Origin: Mycobacterium sp. 4858
GTDB taxonomy: Bacteria > Actinomycetota > Actinomycetes > Mycobacteriales > Mycobacteriaceae
NCBI RefSeq assembly: GCF_900240975.1
Contig: NZ_LT968776.1
Location: 1,917,482 to 1,981,481 of the forward strand
Reading direction: 5' to 3'
Length of the DNA: 64,000 bases
Below the pieces are notes generated by a model, which ran no database searches, had not been told where the DNA came from, and worked only from the letters and a program-made list of their open reading frames with translations. Shown piece by piece: positions 35,513-44,499 of the stretch. The translations under genes were made by a program, and so were the position numbers. Position 1 is the stretch's first letter. Each line of letters begins with the position of its first letter.

Positions 35513-36214
35513 CTAGACGTGCGGCGTCAAATCCAGCGACGTGATGGTCGTCATCCTGGTCACCAGCCACCGGTTGTTGGCGCGCTTGAGGAACAGCCGG
35601 TAGGACAGGTACTTCAGCGAGGGCACGTTTTTGGTCAACGGGCTGGTGGATGTGGTGTTGGTGTACACGATGACCACGGCGTTGGCGTCATCGATCGACT
35701 CGACGGCCGCGCCCGTGACGTCGGTGTGGTTGGTGATCTTGGCCTGCTTGTTGGGCGCCACGATGGCGTCGACGAACTTGCGGTACTGCGCCTCGAAATC
35801 CCCGCTGAGGTAGCGCGACGCGCGGTCGGCGAGGGTGTCCATGTTCTCGGGCGTGTAGGTCCACAGCGTGGTGATCGCCTCGGCCGCGGTCCGCGCCACT
35901 TTGAGTTTGGTTGCCGCGGCGGCACGATCGGCCAGGTAGGGCTGCACGGTCGCACCAGCGAATGCCGCCGATCCAACGAACAGCACCGCGGCCGCGACGA
36001 CGGCGATCGCCAGCCGCTTGCCGGCCAGCCATCGCCGCTTCGTGCGACCGCCGGGTCGCGCATCGGCGGCGGCATCGACGTCCGTCGTGGATTCTTGTGC
36101 GACAGAGGCGGCTTCGTCGGCGTTTGGCGAATCCGCGCGCCCCTCCGAGGCCGACCCCTCCGGGGCGGTCTCGTCGGCGGCTAGATCACCTGCTGCAGGT
36201 TGCTGATCTTCCAC
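35513..36214 (-). CDS. Mce-associated membrane protein (Rv0178-type)
   Basis: About 233 aa: an acidic disordered N-terminus, one membrane helix (AIAVVAAAVLFVGSAAFAGA) and an extracytoplasmic Mam/NTF2-like domain ending LVTRMTTITSLDLTPHV. Mam proteins stabilise Mce transporter complexes. The frame is open to TTG 36265. The GTG at 36214 is preceded by the strong ribosome-binding site GGAAGGGAA and gives an N-terminus MEDQQPAAGDLAADE, so it is preferred. The start lies inside the 3' end of the upstream gene (34-nt overlap). Confidence 0.82.
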   Translation of the reverse strand: MEDQQPAAGDLAADETAPEGSASEGRADSPNADEAASVAQESTTDVDAAADARPGGRTKRRWLAGKRLAIAVVAAAVLFVGSAAFAGATVQPYLADRAAAATKLKVARTAAEAITTLWTYTPENMDTLADRASRYLSGDFEAQYRKFVDAIVAPNKQAKITNHTDVTGAAVESIDDANAVVIVYTNTTSTSPLTKNVPSLKYLSYRLFLKRANNRWLVTRMTTITSLDLTPHV

Positions 36215-36735
36215 TGCTTCCCTTCCTGCGCGGCGGTCGCCGTCCACCGGTTGGCGTTTTCCCAAACTTGTTTACCGTCAGGCGATTTGGTGCTGACCGC
36301 GGTCGCCACGATGACTGTTGCGCTGCCATCGTCGTTCCATCGCTCCACCCCCGCGTCCAGAACGGTGCCGGTGGCCGGTTCGGCGCGGGCCACCTGTAGC
36401 AGGATCTCGTTCGCCTTGTCGCGGTACTCCTTGGCGAAGTCGCCGGTCGCCTGGGCGAGAACCCGTGTCACGTAGTCGTTGGCATGGAACGGGTCGATGG
36501 AGGTGAACTGCGTCATGAAGCCGGTCACGTAGCTGAGCACCTCCCGGTTCCTCGACGCGGCGCGCTCGCGGGATTCATGGTCGGCGAGCATCAGGCTGCA
36601 CACCGTGATCGCGGCCGCCATGAAAACGGCGGCGACGGCGCTGGCCCACGCCAGGCCCCAGGGCCGCCCCGGCGGCACCGGGCTCGGGACCAGCAGGGGT
36701 TGCTCGTCCGGCGTGAACTTGCGGCGCGGGCTCAC
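36181..36735 (-). CDS. Mce-associated membrane protein (Rv0177-type)
   Basis: A 184-aa protein (184 in M. tuberculosis) with one membrane helix at about 28-52 (WASAVAAVFMAAAITVCSLML) and a Mam domain: EVLSYVTGFMTQFTSIDPFHANDYVTRVLAQATGDFAKEY ... QWKISNLQQVI. The GTG at 36735 overlaps the stop of the RDD-domain gene (GTGA). It is part of the mce1 operon tail. Confidence 0.88.
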   Translation of the reverse strand: MSPRRKFTPDEQPLLVPSPVPPGRPWGLAWASAVAAVFMAAAITVCSLMLADHESRERAASRNREVLSYVTGFMTQFTSIDPFHANDYVTRVLAQATGDFAKEYRDKANEILLQVARAEPATGTVLDAGVERWNDDGSATVIVATAVSTKSPDGKQVWENANRWTATAAQEGKQWKISNLQQVI

Positions 36736-37700
36736 TTTTCGGTCCCGGCCGGTTTGGGCTTGGTGAGCACGGTGAGGTCGTCGACGAGCCAACGGCCGCC
36801 GTCCTTGGTGAAGGTGACCCGGACGGTGGCGGAGATGTAGCGTTCGTCGGGTGCGGCGCCGCGCCGTCCCTGCATGAACATCAGCATCGTCGCCCGATCC
36901 GGCGACGCCGACTGGATCGCGTGGTCGGTCACCCAGTACTCGTTGATGACCGGGGTGCCCTTCTGCACCATGTCCTGCTGGGCGGCCAGCTGCTTGCGGT
37001 ATTTGTCGGTCGCCAACGCCAGGGCGCGGGCGAAGTCATCGTGCAACGACTTGGGGTCGTAGGTCAGCATTTGCGCGACGATCTTGGGCCCCTGCGTGTC
37101 GAGCTGGGCCCGGGCCCGGTCGGTGGCCCGATCGGGGGCGAACACCGCCGCGTAGCTGATCGCCGCGCCGGCGATGCACAGCGCGGTCGCGCCCAGCACC
37201 ACGACGGCCGTCCACCGGCACACGCCGAATGCCGGCTCGGCGGGTTCCCGACGTCGCACCTCGGTGCGCAACAGCATGTCGGCGAAGGTGCGGCGCCCCG
37301 AATCCCACAGCGGCCAAAGCCATCCCACCACCGAGACGGTGTCGAGCAGGTGGGCCAGGTCGCGCAGCAGCAGCGTCCACGGCCCGACGGGCTCGCCATC
37401 GCGCCGCGCGACCGCCACGCCGAAGAGGGCCCGCCCCACGCTCCAGCCGGTGACCGTCGGCAACAGCAGCCGGTTCGCCAACACCAGCAGGATTACGATC
37501 CCGATGGTCGCGACGCAGAGCCACCACCACACGCCTCGCGGCGGAACGGTGAAGAAGACCAGCGCCAGCGTGGCCACCCCGGCGGCACCCGGCAGCACGT
37601 CGACGGCGAACGCACCGGCACGAAGATGCCAGGGCGCCAAGGCATTCGGCGTGGGCTCCTGGGCGGCCGTAGCCGGTGGCTTCTCGACCACCACCGTCAC
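36732..37700 (-). CDS. Mce-associated RDD-domain transmembrane protein (Rv0176-type)
   Basis: A 322-aa protein, the same length as Rv0176. An N-terminal RDD membrane domain (LRAGAFAVDVLPGA ... RLLLPTVTGWSVGRALFGVAVAR ... LRDLAHLLDT, about 26-120) is followed by another helix (about 155-180) and a Mam-type extracytoplasmic domain ending RWLVDDLTVLTKP. The start is GTG 37700, overlapping the upstream Rv0175-type gene (GTGA). It is inferred to be an accessory of the Mce1 transporter in the inner membrane. Confidence 0.9.
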   Translation of the reverse strand: MTVVVEKPPATAAQEPTPNALAPWHLRAGAFAVDVLPGAAGVATLALVFFTVPPRGVWWWLCVATIGIVILLVLANRLLLPTVTGWSVGRALFGVAVARRDGEPVGPWTLLLRDLAHLLDTVSVVGWLWPLWDSGRRTFADMLLRTEVRRREPAEPAFGVCRWTAVVVLGATALCIAGAAISYAAVFAPDRATDRARAQLDTQGPKIVAQMLTYDPKSLHDDFARALALATDKYRKQLAAQQDMVQKGTPVINEYWVTDHAIQSASPDRATMLMFMQGRRGAAPDERYISATVRVTFTKDGGRWLVDDLTVLTKPKPAGTEK

Positions 37701-38464
37701 TTCGTCACCTGGTCGAGCTTGGCTATCTTGTATTGGCCTTCGGCCAGAGCCATTTTCACCCGCAGCCGGTAGCCGGTCTCGTTCTGCGTCTGATCGTTGG
37801 CGACCTTGACGCGCACCGCCACCAACACATCGACGGAACCGTCGGGATTGTTGCGTTCGACCGCGGCCCGCATGTCGGACACCTGGACATGGACGTTGGC
37901 GGCCTGATACGCCTGGACGAGCATGCTGGTATAGAGCAGCGCCTGGGAGCGGAAAGCGTCGGTGCCGCAGTCGATGATCTTCTGTTCGCTCGCGGCCATC
38001 GCGTTGGTGTCGGGGGCCTGGGTCGCCGAGACGCAGTCGACGGCGGCCTTGAGCGCCGCGGCGTCATTGCGGGCGATCGCCTGGCTTTCGTGGTGGTAGC
38101 GCAACGCGAAGTAGCCGCCGGCGCCGGCGGCCGCGGCGCAGAGCACGAGCACCGCAGCGATGCCGGCCAGCCAGCCCCGCCCCAACCGCGACGGGCGGCG
38201 TGCGGCGGCGGCCTCTTCGGGTGCGGCCTCGGGACCGGTCTCCTCGCTTGCGTCCTCCGGTTCGGCGGGCTCCTCGGTCGTCACCGCGGGGCTGGTCGGT
38301 TCGGCTCCGCCCTCGGATTCCGGCGAATCCTCGGCCCTCACCTCAGGGCTGGTCGGTTCGGCGGCGGCCGCCGTGTCCTCGTTCTTCGGACGCCGTCTGC
38401 CCAGACGGGGAAACTTCGGCATCGGTGGGGGGTTCAGCCGGCTGGTGCCAGCATCTCCTTCCAT
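37697..38464 (-). CDS. Mce-associated membrane protein (Rv0175-type)
   Basis: A 255-aa protein with a long Glu/Pro/Ala-rich disordered N-terminus (an AEPTSP motif occurs twice), one membrane helix at about 100-120 and a Mam domain (FALRYHHESQAIARNDAAALKAAVDCVSATQ ... YKIAKLDQVTK). It is longer than the about 213-aa M. tuberculosis orthologue, mainly in the disordered region. The ATG at 38464 lies 31 nt inside mce1F. ATG 38422 (MPKFPRLG) is a second possibility. Confidence 0.85.
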   Translation of the reverse strand: MEGDAGTSRLNPPPMPKFPRLGRRRPKNEDTAAAAEPTSPEVRAEDSPESEGGAEPTSPAVTTEEPAEPEDASEETGPEAAPEEAAAARRPSRLGRGWLAGIAAVLVLCAAAAGAGGYFALRYHHESQAIARNDAAALKAAVDCVSATQAPDTNAMAASEQKIIDCGTDAFRSQALLYTSMLVQAYQAANVHVQVSDMRAAVERNNPDGSVDVLVAVRVKVANDQTQNETGYRLRVKMALAEGQYKIAKLDQVTK

Positions 38465-39984
38465 CCGTCGTCTCCTGTTCTGGCCGAGTTTTCGACAGAG
38501 TATTTAACCCCGTCTGGCCCTACCAGTTCACCGCTTTGGGGGCTGTAGGTCGCCACTGGTGGCCCGCTGGGCGTGTAAACACACGGGTTGGGCTGCTGGC
38601 CGTTGCACTGCACCGTACCCGACCCCGGCCGCGACAACGGGTCGCTGGTCGGCGGAGGGGTCCCGGCGACGCGGTCCGAGGGGGCCGGGTTCAGGCCGGT
38701 GTCGATCGACGGCGCCGGGATCACCTGGCCCGGCTTCACCGGCTGGTCACAGCGGGCCGCGGGCGCGGGGCAGGTCAGGATCTGATTGGGATCGCCGTAC
38801 CAGGGGTTGGTTCCCGCCGGAACGTACGGGTTGGGGTCGCGGCATTCCCGCGGTGTGGCCGCCCGTTTGCCCTCGATGTCCGTACACGGGATGTTGCGCG
38901 ACCCGCGCACGCTGTTGGCCGGGGTGTCCATCGGAATCTTGCAGTAGGTGCCCGACGGCAACGGCTGAATGCTGGTGTCGGCCGGGGACCGCCATTCCGA
39001 TGCCGGGATGAAGCCGGTCAGGCACGGCGGCGGCTGGTTGATCGACAACGCCAGGTCCAGTGCCGCCATGTTCGGGAACGGCGCCGCCACCGTCTGGGCG
39101 ATCGACGCGCCCTGCGGCAGGAACACCAGTACCTGCTCGACGCCGGTGTGGTACCGCTTGAGCAGGTCGAACACCACCTCGAGGTTGGCCAGCGTCTGCG
39201 GCAACGAATCCCGCACGTCGTTGAACACCTCGTTGACCTGGTCGGCCGTCGGCGCCGCCTGGCGCAGCACGCTTTTCACGTGCTGGTCTTCCTGGGCGGA
39301 CTGCGCGCCCAGCCTGTTCAGGTTGCGAGCCCAGCGCTCGATGGCATCACCGGACTTGACCTGGCTGTCCAGGATCGGTCCCGAGTTCTGGATGATGTCG
39401 TTGACGTCGGTGATGTTGGTCTTGAAATCACCGACGATCGCCTGAGTGGAGTCCACCAGCCGCTGCAGGGCCGGACCCAGTCCGCCCACGGATTGCGCTG
39501 TCTCGTCGAGCAATTGGGCGATCTTGTCCTTGGGCAGCACGGCGAGGCCGCGGTTGGCCGTGTCCAGCGCCGGACCGATCTCGGCCGGCACCGTGCCCTT
39601 GGTGATCGTCTGACCGTCCGACAAGAACTTGCCCGGGTTCCCGGTCGACTCCAGGTCCAGGTACTGCTCACCGACGGCCGACACCGAGTGCACGTTGGCC
39701 GTCGCGTCGGTGGGGATCTTGTAGCGGCTGTCGATGCTCATCGTCGCCTCGGCGCCCCGCTCGGTCGGTTCGACGTCGGTGACCTTGCCGATGGTGATGC
39801 CGCGATACGTCACGTTCGCCGTCGGATACAGGCCGCCCGACGCGGGCAGCTCGGCCTTCAGCGTGTACCGGCCGACGCCGACCAGGCTCGGGATCTGCAG
39901 GTAGTACACCCCGAGCACGAGCAGCGAGATGACGGTCAGGATCCCGAACGCGATCAGCTGGCGTCTGACGAAAGGAGTCAGCAA
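38434..39984 (-). CDS. mce1F: Mce1F, MlaD-domain lipid-transport protein
   Basis: A 516-aa Mce protein (515 in M. tuberculosis): an N-terminal membrane anchor (MLTPFVRRQLIAFGILTVISLLVLGVYYL), an MCE/MlaD domain (about 38-120, LPASGGLYPTANVTYRGITIGKV), a helical Mce tail forming the lipid tunnel, and a Pro/Cys-rich C-terminus. It starts at TTG 39984 and overlaps lprK by 7 nt. Mce1A-F form the periplasmic tunnel that conducts fatty or mycolic acids to the YrbE1 permeases. Confidence 0.93.
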   Translation of the reverse strand: MLTPFVRRQLIAFGILTVISLLVLGVYYLQIPSLVGVGRYTLKAELPASGGLYPTANVTYRGITIGKVTDVEPTERGAEATMSIDSRYKIPTDATANVHSVSAVGEQYLDLESTGNPGKFLSDGQTITKGTVPAEIGPALDTANRGLAVLPKDKIAQLLDETAQSVGGLGPALQRLVDSTQAIVGDFKTNITDVNDIIQNSGPILDSQVKSGDAIERWARNLNRLGAQSAQEDQHVKSVLRQAAPTADQVNEVFNDVRDSLPQTLANLEVVFDLLKRYHTGVEQVLVFLPQGASIAQTVAAPFPNMAALDLALSINQPPPCLTGFIPASEWRSPADTSIQPLPSGTYCKIPMDTPANSVRGSRNIPCTDIEGKRAATPRECRDPNPYVPAGTNPWYGDPNQILTCPAPAARCDQPVKPGQVIPAPSIDTGLNPAPSDRVAGTPPPTSDPLSRPGSGTVQCNGQQPNPCVYTPSGPPVATYSPQSGELVGPDGVKYSVENSARTGDDGWKEMLAPAG

Positions 39985-41138
39985 TTCCTGTCCCCCCTTT
40001 CCACCAGTGGCCCGCCGGGCGCGTCATTCGGGTTCGGCGTGTAGCGGACGTCGGGGATCATCGTCTCGGGATCACGCCCGAACGACTGCTCGAGCGCGCG
40101 CAGGGCCCCCGACAATCCGGTGCCGGTGAGGAACGCGTTGTCTACGGAGCTGTAGGTCACGTCGAGCGTCAGCGAGATGTTGATGTAGTCGCCGCGGAAG
40201 ATCTTCGGCACCGTGTCGATGTCGAACGGCTGCGTGAGGATCAGCTTCAGCGCACCGATCAGATACGGCGAGGCGCGGCCCAGCTCTTTGAGCGGGCATT
40301 GCAGCGCCTGCAGGTCGGTGTGCAGGGGCCCGCGGGCTTCCGACAGGTACTGGTCGGCGGCCTGGCTGAGGCGTCCCACCGCGTCGACGGCGTTGATCAG
40401 CAGGTTCTTGGTGTCGGCGAAATGCTTGACCAGCGGCGGGATGTCGGTCAGCACCCGGTCGAGGACGTCGGCCCGGTTGCCGACGTAGCCCAGCAGCCGG
40501 TTGGTCGAGTCGATCGCGTGGGTGATGTCGTCGCGCTGCTCGTTGAGCTGGCTGGTGAAGGTGTCCAGCTTGCCCAGGAAGGACCGGATCGCCTCGCCGC
40601 GGCCGTTGAAGATGTTGTAGACCTCGTTCTGCAGCACCTCCAGGTTGGGGATGCCGCCGCCGCGCAGGATCAGCGACAGGCTCGCCAAGGTCTGCTCGGT
40701 GGTCGGATACGACGAGGAATTCTTCAGCGGGATGGTGTCGCCATCCTTGAGCAGCTGCGGCGACGGGTTCGGCGGCGAGGCGAGCTCGACGTGCTGGGAG
40801 CCCAGCAGCGAGGTCTGGCCGATCTTGGCGGTGGCGTTCTTGGGCAGCTTGACGCTCTTGTCGATGCCCAGGGTCAGCGTGGCAATCCAATTCTTCAGCT
40901 CGATCTTCTTGATCGACCCGACGAAGACGTCGGCCACCATCACCTTGCTGTTGCCGTTGATCGCCAGCGTGTCGGGGACCTGCACGTAGAGCGTCATGGC
41001 ACCCGAGCCGCTGCCGGGGCCACCCGGGATCGCGACGTTGGAGATCCCACGCCAGCCGCACGAACTCAACACCAGCGCGGCCACGAGCAGCACCAACCCC
41101 TGCCAGGCCCCGCGGCGAACCAGACTCAACGACCTCAC
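39978..41138 (-). CDS. lprK: LprK (Mce1E), lipoprotein subunit of Mce1
   Basis: A 386-aa Mce-family lipoprotein. The GTG at 41138 gives MRSLSLVRRGAWQGLVLLVAALVLSSC, a proper lipoprotein signal with lipobox LSSC (C27). This matches the M. tuberculosis protein (RAWQGLVLLVLALLLSSCGWRGISNVAIPGG). The MCE domain (YVQVPDTLAINGNSKVMVADVFVG) follows, and the C-terminus VRYTPNPNDAPGGPLVERGDRNC is conserved. The frame stays open to 41300 through a 162-nt tandem repeat, but using that start would put 54 residues before the signal, so I place the start after the repeat. Confidence 0.9.
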   Translation of the reverse strand: MRSLSLVRRGAWQGLVLLVAALVLSSCGWRGISNVAIPGGPGSGSGAMTLYVQVPDTLAINGNSKVMVADVFVGSIKKIELKNWIATLTLGIDKSVKLPKNATAKIGQTSLLGSQHVELASPPNPSPQLLKDGDTIPLKNSSSYPTTEQTLASLSLILRGGGIPNLEVLQNEVYNIFNGRGEAIRSFLGKLDTFTSQLNEQRDDITHAIDSTNRLLGYVGNRADVLDRVLTDIPPLVKHFADTKNLLINAVDAVGRLSQAADQYLSEARGPLHTDLQALQCPLKELGRASPYLIGALKLILTQPFDIDTVPKIFRGDYINISLTLDVTYSSVDNAFLTGTGLSGALRALEQSFGRDPETMIPDVRYTPNPNDAPGGPLVERGDRNC

Positions 41139-41300
41139 TGGCCGTCGGTTCGGCTTGCTCCTCGCGCGTTCCGCGCTCGTCTCGCGCCTCAGTGCTAGAC
41201 GGTTCGGCTTGCTCCTCGCGCGTTCCGCGCTCGTCTCGCGCCTCAGTGCTAGACGGTTCGGCTTGTTCCTCGCGCGTTCCGCGCTCGTCTCGCGCCTCAC
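41139..41300 (-). repeat. MIRU-like tandem repeat, 3 x 54 bp, at the mce1D/lprK junction
   Basis: Three head-to-tail 54-nt units (41247-41300, 41193-41246, 41139-41192), nearly identical. Each reads (on the minus strand) G/CTGAGGCGCGAGACGAGCG and on, and codes in frame for an RRETSAERARSKPNR-type peptide. The block is flanked by GGCCAGTGAGG on both sides. The left copy contains the mce1D stop with an overlapping GTGA, and the right copy contains the probable lprK GTG start. This insertion into a stop-start overlap inside an operon is the hallmark of mycobacterial interspersed repetitive units (MIRU/VNTR). Confidence 0.88.
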
Positions 41301-42910
41301 TGGCCACCCCCGACGTCAGTCGGCACCGCCGGCCCACCCGCGTTGGGTGCGGGCGCCGCGACCGGCGCCGGCGTTGGGGCCACCGGGCCCGGGGCCACGC
41401 CGGGTCCCGGGGGCGGCGGCTGGATCGGCACCGGCGCGTTCAGGCCGATGGGCGGCACGATCGGGTTCTCGTCGTAGGCGTTCGGCGGTCCCGGCGGGGT
41501 CTGCAGGTTCGACTGGACCGGCGCGATGTTGGGGCCTCCCATGAGTTCGGCCAGCGAATCCGGCGTCATCAGGCCCGCGGTGATCGGCCCGACCTGCTGG
41601 CCCTGCATCCCCGGCGCCACGATCCAGCCGGGCTGGGTGTTGCGGTGCGACGTCGGGGTGTCCGGGACCCAGATGCCGGGCACGGTGGTGTCCTTGTATC
41701 CGTTCGGCGGGTGCAGCCGGTCCTCCGAATAGGCCACTTCCTTGGGCAGGGTCTCGGCGGTGCTGAACAGGTTGGCGCCGAACGGCAGGTAGTTGAACTT
41801 GATGGCGTCGAGGATCGGCGCCAGGTATTGCGCGCACAACTCCGCGGACTCCTGATAGCCGAGCCGGCTGCCCGCCTGGATCGAGCTGCAGATGAACTGC
41901 ATCGGGTTGGCGAAGTTCGTGATCGCCGGGATGGCGACCACTGATCCGTGCGACGGGTGATAGATCTGGTTGATGTTCGCCGCCGCCGTCGGCAGGACGT
42001 GCAACGCGGTCTCCAGCCCGTTGAGCGGATCCGGCTGCAGGATCGTGTTCGTCACGGTCGCCAGGTTGTTGATGTCGTAGGTCAGCACCTCGCGGTTCTT
42101 GTCCAGGAACGGGCGCACCGTGGACAGCAGGCCGTCGAACTGCTCGATGGCGTTCGACAGGTCGCTGTCGTTGTGCGCGAGCCGCGTGGTGAACTCCGCC
42201 AGGTTCTGGTTCAGCGCGACGAACTGCTGGTCGTCCTTGTGCAGCGCGTTGACGAACAGCGCCAGGCTCTTCACCACGGCGAAGAAGTCACCGCGGCCCT
42301 CGTTGAGCGCGGTGAGCGCCTGCGACAGGTTGCTCAGCGTGGTGTTGAACTCCTTGCCCTTGCCGGCCAGCCCGTTGGCATAGGACTCGATGACCTCGCC
42401 GAATGGTCCCGTCGGCTGCTCCGGCGTGGGGCCCAGTTTGGAGATGATGTTGGTGATGCTGTTGCGCAACTGGTCCCATTCCACCGGGACCTGGGTGCGC
42501 TCCTCAGGGATCACCGCGTTGTCGGCCAGCACCGGGCCGCCCTTGTAGGGCGGCTCCAGCTGGATTGCCCGCGAGGCCACCAGTGTCGGGTTCAGGATCA
42601 CCGCGTTGGCGTTCGCCGGCACCCGATACTTGTTCTCGTAGTGGAAGGTGACCTTCATCTTGTCGCCGGCCGGCTCGATCTTGTCGATCGCGCCCACCCG
42701 CATGCCCATGATCTGGACCTTGTCGCCCGGGTACAGCGCGTTGGCCGCCGGGAAATAGGCCACCACCGTGTTGTTGGTCAGCTTCTCGAAGAGCCGCCAC
42801 CCGACGAACCCGACGACGATGGCCAGCACGATCACCAGCGAGCCGAGGATGACGGTCGCCCGGGTCAGTTTCGGTAGCCGGATGTTCCGGATGTCAAAGG
42901 CGGTGCTCAA
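41297..42910 (-). CDS. mce1D: Mce1D, MlaD-domain lipid-transport protein
   Basis: A 537-aa Mce protein with an N-terminal anchor (LTRATVILGSLVIVLAIVVGFVGW), an MCE domain (about 45-125: YFPAANALYPGDKVQIMGMRVGAIDKIEPAGDKMKV), a long helical region and a Pro-rich C-terminus ending VPTDVGGGQ. ATG 42910 overlaps the mce1C stop by 4 nt. Its TGA lies at the edge of the tandem repeat that separates it from lprK. Confidence 0.93.
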   Translation of the reverse strand: MSTAFDIRNIRLPKLTRATVILGSLVIVLAIVVGFVGWRLFEKLTNNTVVAYFPAANALYPGDKVQIMGMRVGAIDKIEPAGDKMKVTFHYENKYRVPANANAVILNPTLVASRAIQLEPPYKGGPVLADNAVIPEERTQVPVEWDQLRNSITNIISKLGPTPEQPTGPFGEVIESYANGLAGKGKEFNTTLSNLSQALTALNEGRGDFFAVVKSLALFVNALHKDDQQFVALNQNLAEFTTRLAHNDSDLSNAIEQFDGLLSTVRPFLDKNREVLTYDINNLATVTNTILQPDPLNGLETALHVLPTAAANINQIYHPSHGSVVAIPAITNFANPMQFICSSIQAGSRLGYQESAELCAQYLAPILDAIKFNYLPFGANLFSTAETLPKEVAYSEDRLHPPNGYKDTTVPGIWVPDTPTSHRNTQPGWIVAPGMQGQQVGPITAGLMTPDSLAELMGGPNIAPVQSNLQTPPGPPNAYDENPIVPPIGLNAPVPIQPPPPGPGVAPGPVAPTPAPVAAPAPNAGGPAVPTDVGGGQ

Positions 42911-44499
42911 TTCTGGCTACCTCCCCCGGCTGCGCCGCTGCCTCCCGATCCGCCGGGGTTGATGAAGGGTGCCGGCAACTGTTCGCCGGGCCCGGGTGGT
43001 GCCGCCGGCCCCGGCGGGAGGCCGGGCGCGAACGTCGACGGCGGCGGCGTCGGTCCGGCCGGCGCCAGGTTCTCGGTGCGCGCACCCGGCGGCGCCTGGG
43101 CCGGCAACGGAACGGGCGTCCCCGGAACATCCGGCGGCGGGTCACCCGGCCGTCCGGCGATCGGGATGCCCGGCGTCGGTGGCAGACCGCCCGGGTTGGG
43201 CGGCGAGGTCATCACGTCGACCGGTGCCGGGAAGCCCGGGCCGCCGAACGGACCGATACCCCCACCTGCGCACGGCAGCGGATTCCATGGCCGCGGCAGG
43301 CCCTCGTCGCCGACGGTGACGTTGCCGCCCGGGTTGGCCGGGGTGTAGGAGCAGGGCGACCCCGGCGGGACGGCCGGCCCCGGATGCTCCGGCGTGCCCT
43401 CGAGCACCGGTGGCGCCGGCGGCGGTGCGCCGTTGGGGAACCGGGTGCCGTTGGGGTCGGGCCACCGGAACTCGGGCAGGCCGGCGCTACGCCAGAAGTT
43501 CTCCGGGTCGATGCCGCGCTTCTTGAACGCGGCGTCCACCCACGGCTGGATGATCTGGTACAGCGCGAGGTTGTGCAAGACCACCTTGAAGAACGGCCCC
43601 GACGCGATGGCCTCGTTCAGCGACGGCAGGAACTTGCCGACCTCGGTGAGCCCCGCGGCGACGTCGTCCTTGCGCTCCTTGAGGATGTCGCTGACCTGAC
43701 GCAACTGCTCGAGCACGTGATTGAGGTTCGGGTTGTCGTTGATGAAGCCCTTGACCTGCTCGGAGAAGGCGGCGACGTTGGCCAGCAACGCGTTGATCGC
43801 CTGCCCGCGCTCGTTGAAGGCGGCCAGCAGCGTCTTGGTGTTGACCAGCAGCCGGTCCACCTGCTCGCTGCGGTCACCCAGCACGCTGGCCACCTGGTTG
43901 GCCTGGGCCAGCAGGTGCTTGACCTGCTCGTCGCGCTTGCCGATCGTGTCGGAGAACTTGGCCACCCCGTCGAGCGCCGCGCTCAAGTGGGGGTAGGTCT
44001 GGTCGATGGTCTGCGACAGCACGTGCAGCGATTCCTTGACCGTGTCGATGTTCCAGCCCTGCGCGGCCTTGGTGACGTCGAAGAACGCGTCGTAGATCTG
44101 GTAGGGCGTCGTGCTCTGCCCGATCGGCAACGAATTTCCTGGCCTCAGTTGCTGATTGCCCCGGTTCTCGACCTCGAGGATCTTCTTCCCCAGGATCGTG
44201 TCCGTCTTGATCGCCAGCCGGCTCTCGGTGCCGATGGACGCGGTCCCGAGGTTGAATTTGACCAGGATGTGGTCGTTTTCGATGCTGATGGCCTCGACCT
44301 TGCCGACGTCCACGCCGGCGATGCGCACCTTGTCGCCGACCCCGATGCCCCCGGTATCGGTGAACTGGCCGTAGTAGTGCGGCTTCGCCATCAGCATGGG
44401 CACGCTGGTGAAGCTCTGACCCACGCCGATGACGAGCAGGGTCACGATGATGCCCATCAGCCCGATGCGAACCCGGTTGGGCGGTTCCAGTGTTCTCAT
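42907..44499 (-). CDS. mce1C: Mce1C, MlaD-domain lipid-transport protein
   Basis: A 530-aa Mce protein (515 in M. tuberculosis). The anchor VRIGLMGIIVTLLVIGVGQSF is followed by an MCE domain (about 34-115, YYGQFTDTGGIGVGDKVRIAGVDVGKVE), a helical region and a very Pro/Gly-rich C-terminal tail (about 380-530). The ATG at 44499 (MRTLEPPNRVRIGLMG) matches orthologues and overlaps the mce1B stop (ATGA). An in-frame upstream start at 44511 is less likely. Confidence 0.93.
   Translation of the reverse strand: MRTLEPPNRVRIGLMGIIVTLLVIGVGQSFTSVPMLMAKPHYYGQFTDTGGIGVGDKVRIAGVDVGKVEAISIENDHILVKFNLGTASIGTESRLAIKTDTILGKKILEVENRGNQQLRPGNSLPIGQSTTPYQIYDAFFDVTKAAQGWNIDTVKESLHVLSQTIDQTYPHLSAALDGVAKFSDTIGKRDEQVKHLLAQANQVASVLGDRSEQVDRLLVNTKTLLAAFNERGQAINALLANVAAFSEQVKGFINDNPNLNHVLEQLRQVSDILKERKDDVAAGLTEVGKFLPSLNEAIASGPFFKVVLHNLALYQIIQPWVDAAFKKRGIDPENFWRSAGLPEFRWPDPNGTRFPNGAPPPAPPVLEGTPEHPGPAVPPGSPCSYTPANPGGNVTVGDEGLPRPWNPLPCAGGGIGPFGGPGFPAPVDVMTSPPNPGGLPPTPGIPIAGRPGDPPPDVPGTPVPLPAQAPPGARTENLAPAGPTPPPSTFAPGLPPGPAAPPGPGEQLPAPFINPGGSGGSGAAGGGSQN

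Noticed and set aside
41139-41300. Repeat region as a 54-residue N-terminal extension of LprK
   Set aside because: It would bury the lipoprotein signal. GTG 41138 restores a normal lipobox position and matches orthologues.
41139-41300. CRISPR array
   Set aside because: The 54-bp units are directly abutting with no variable spacers and no cas genes nearby.
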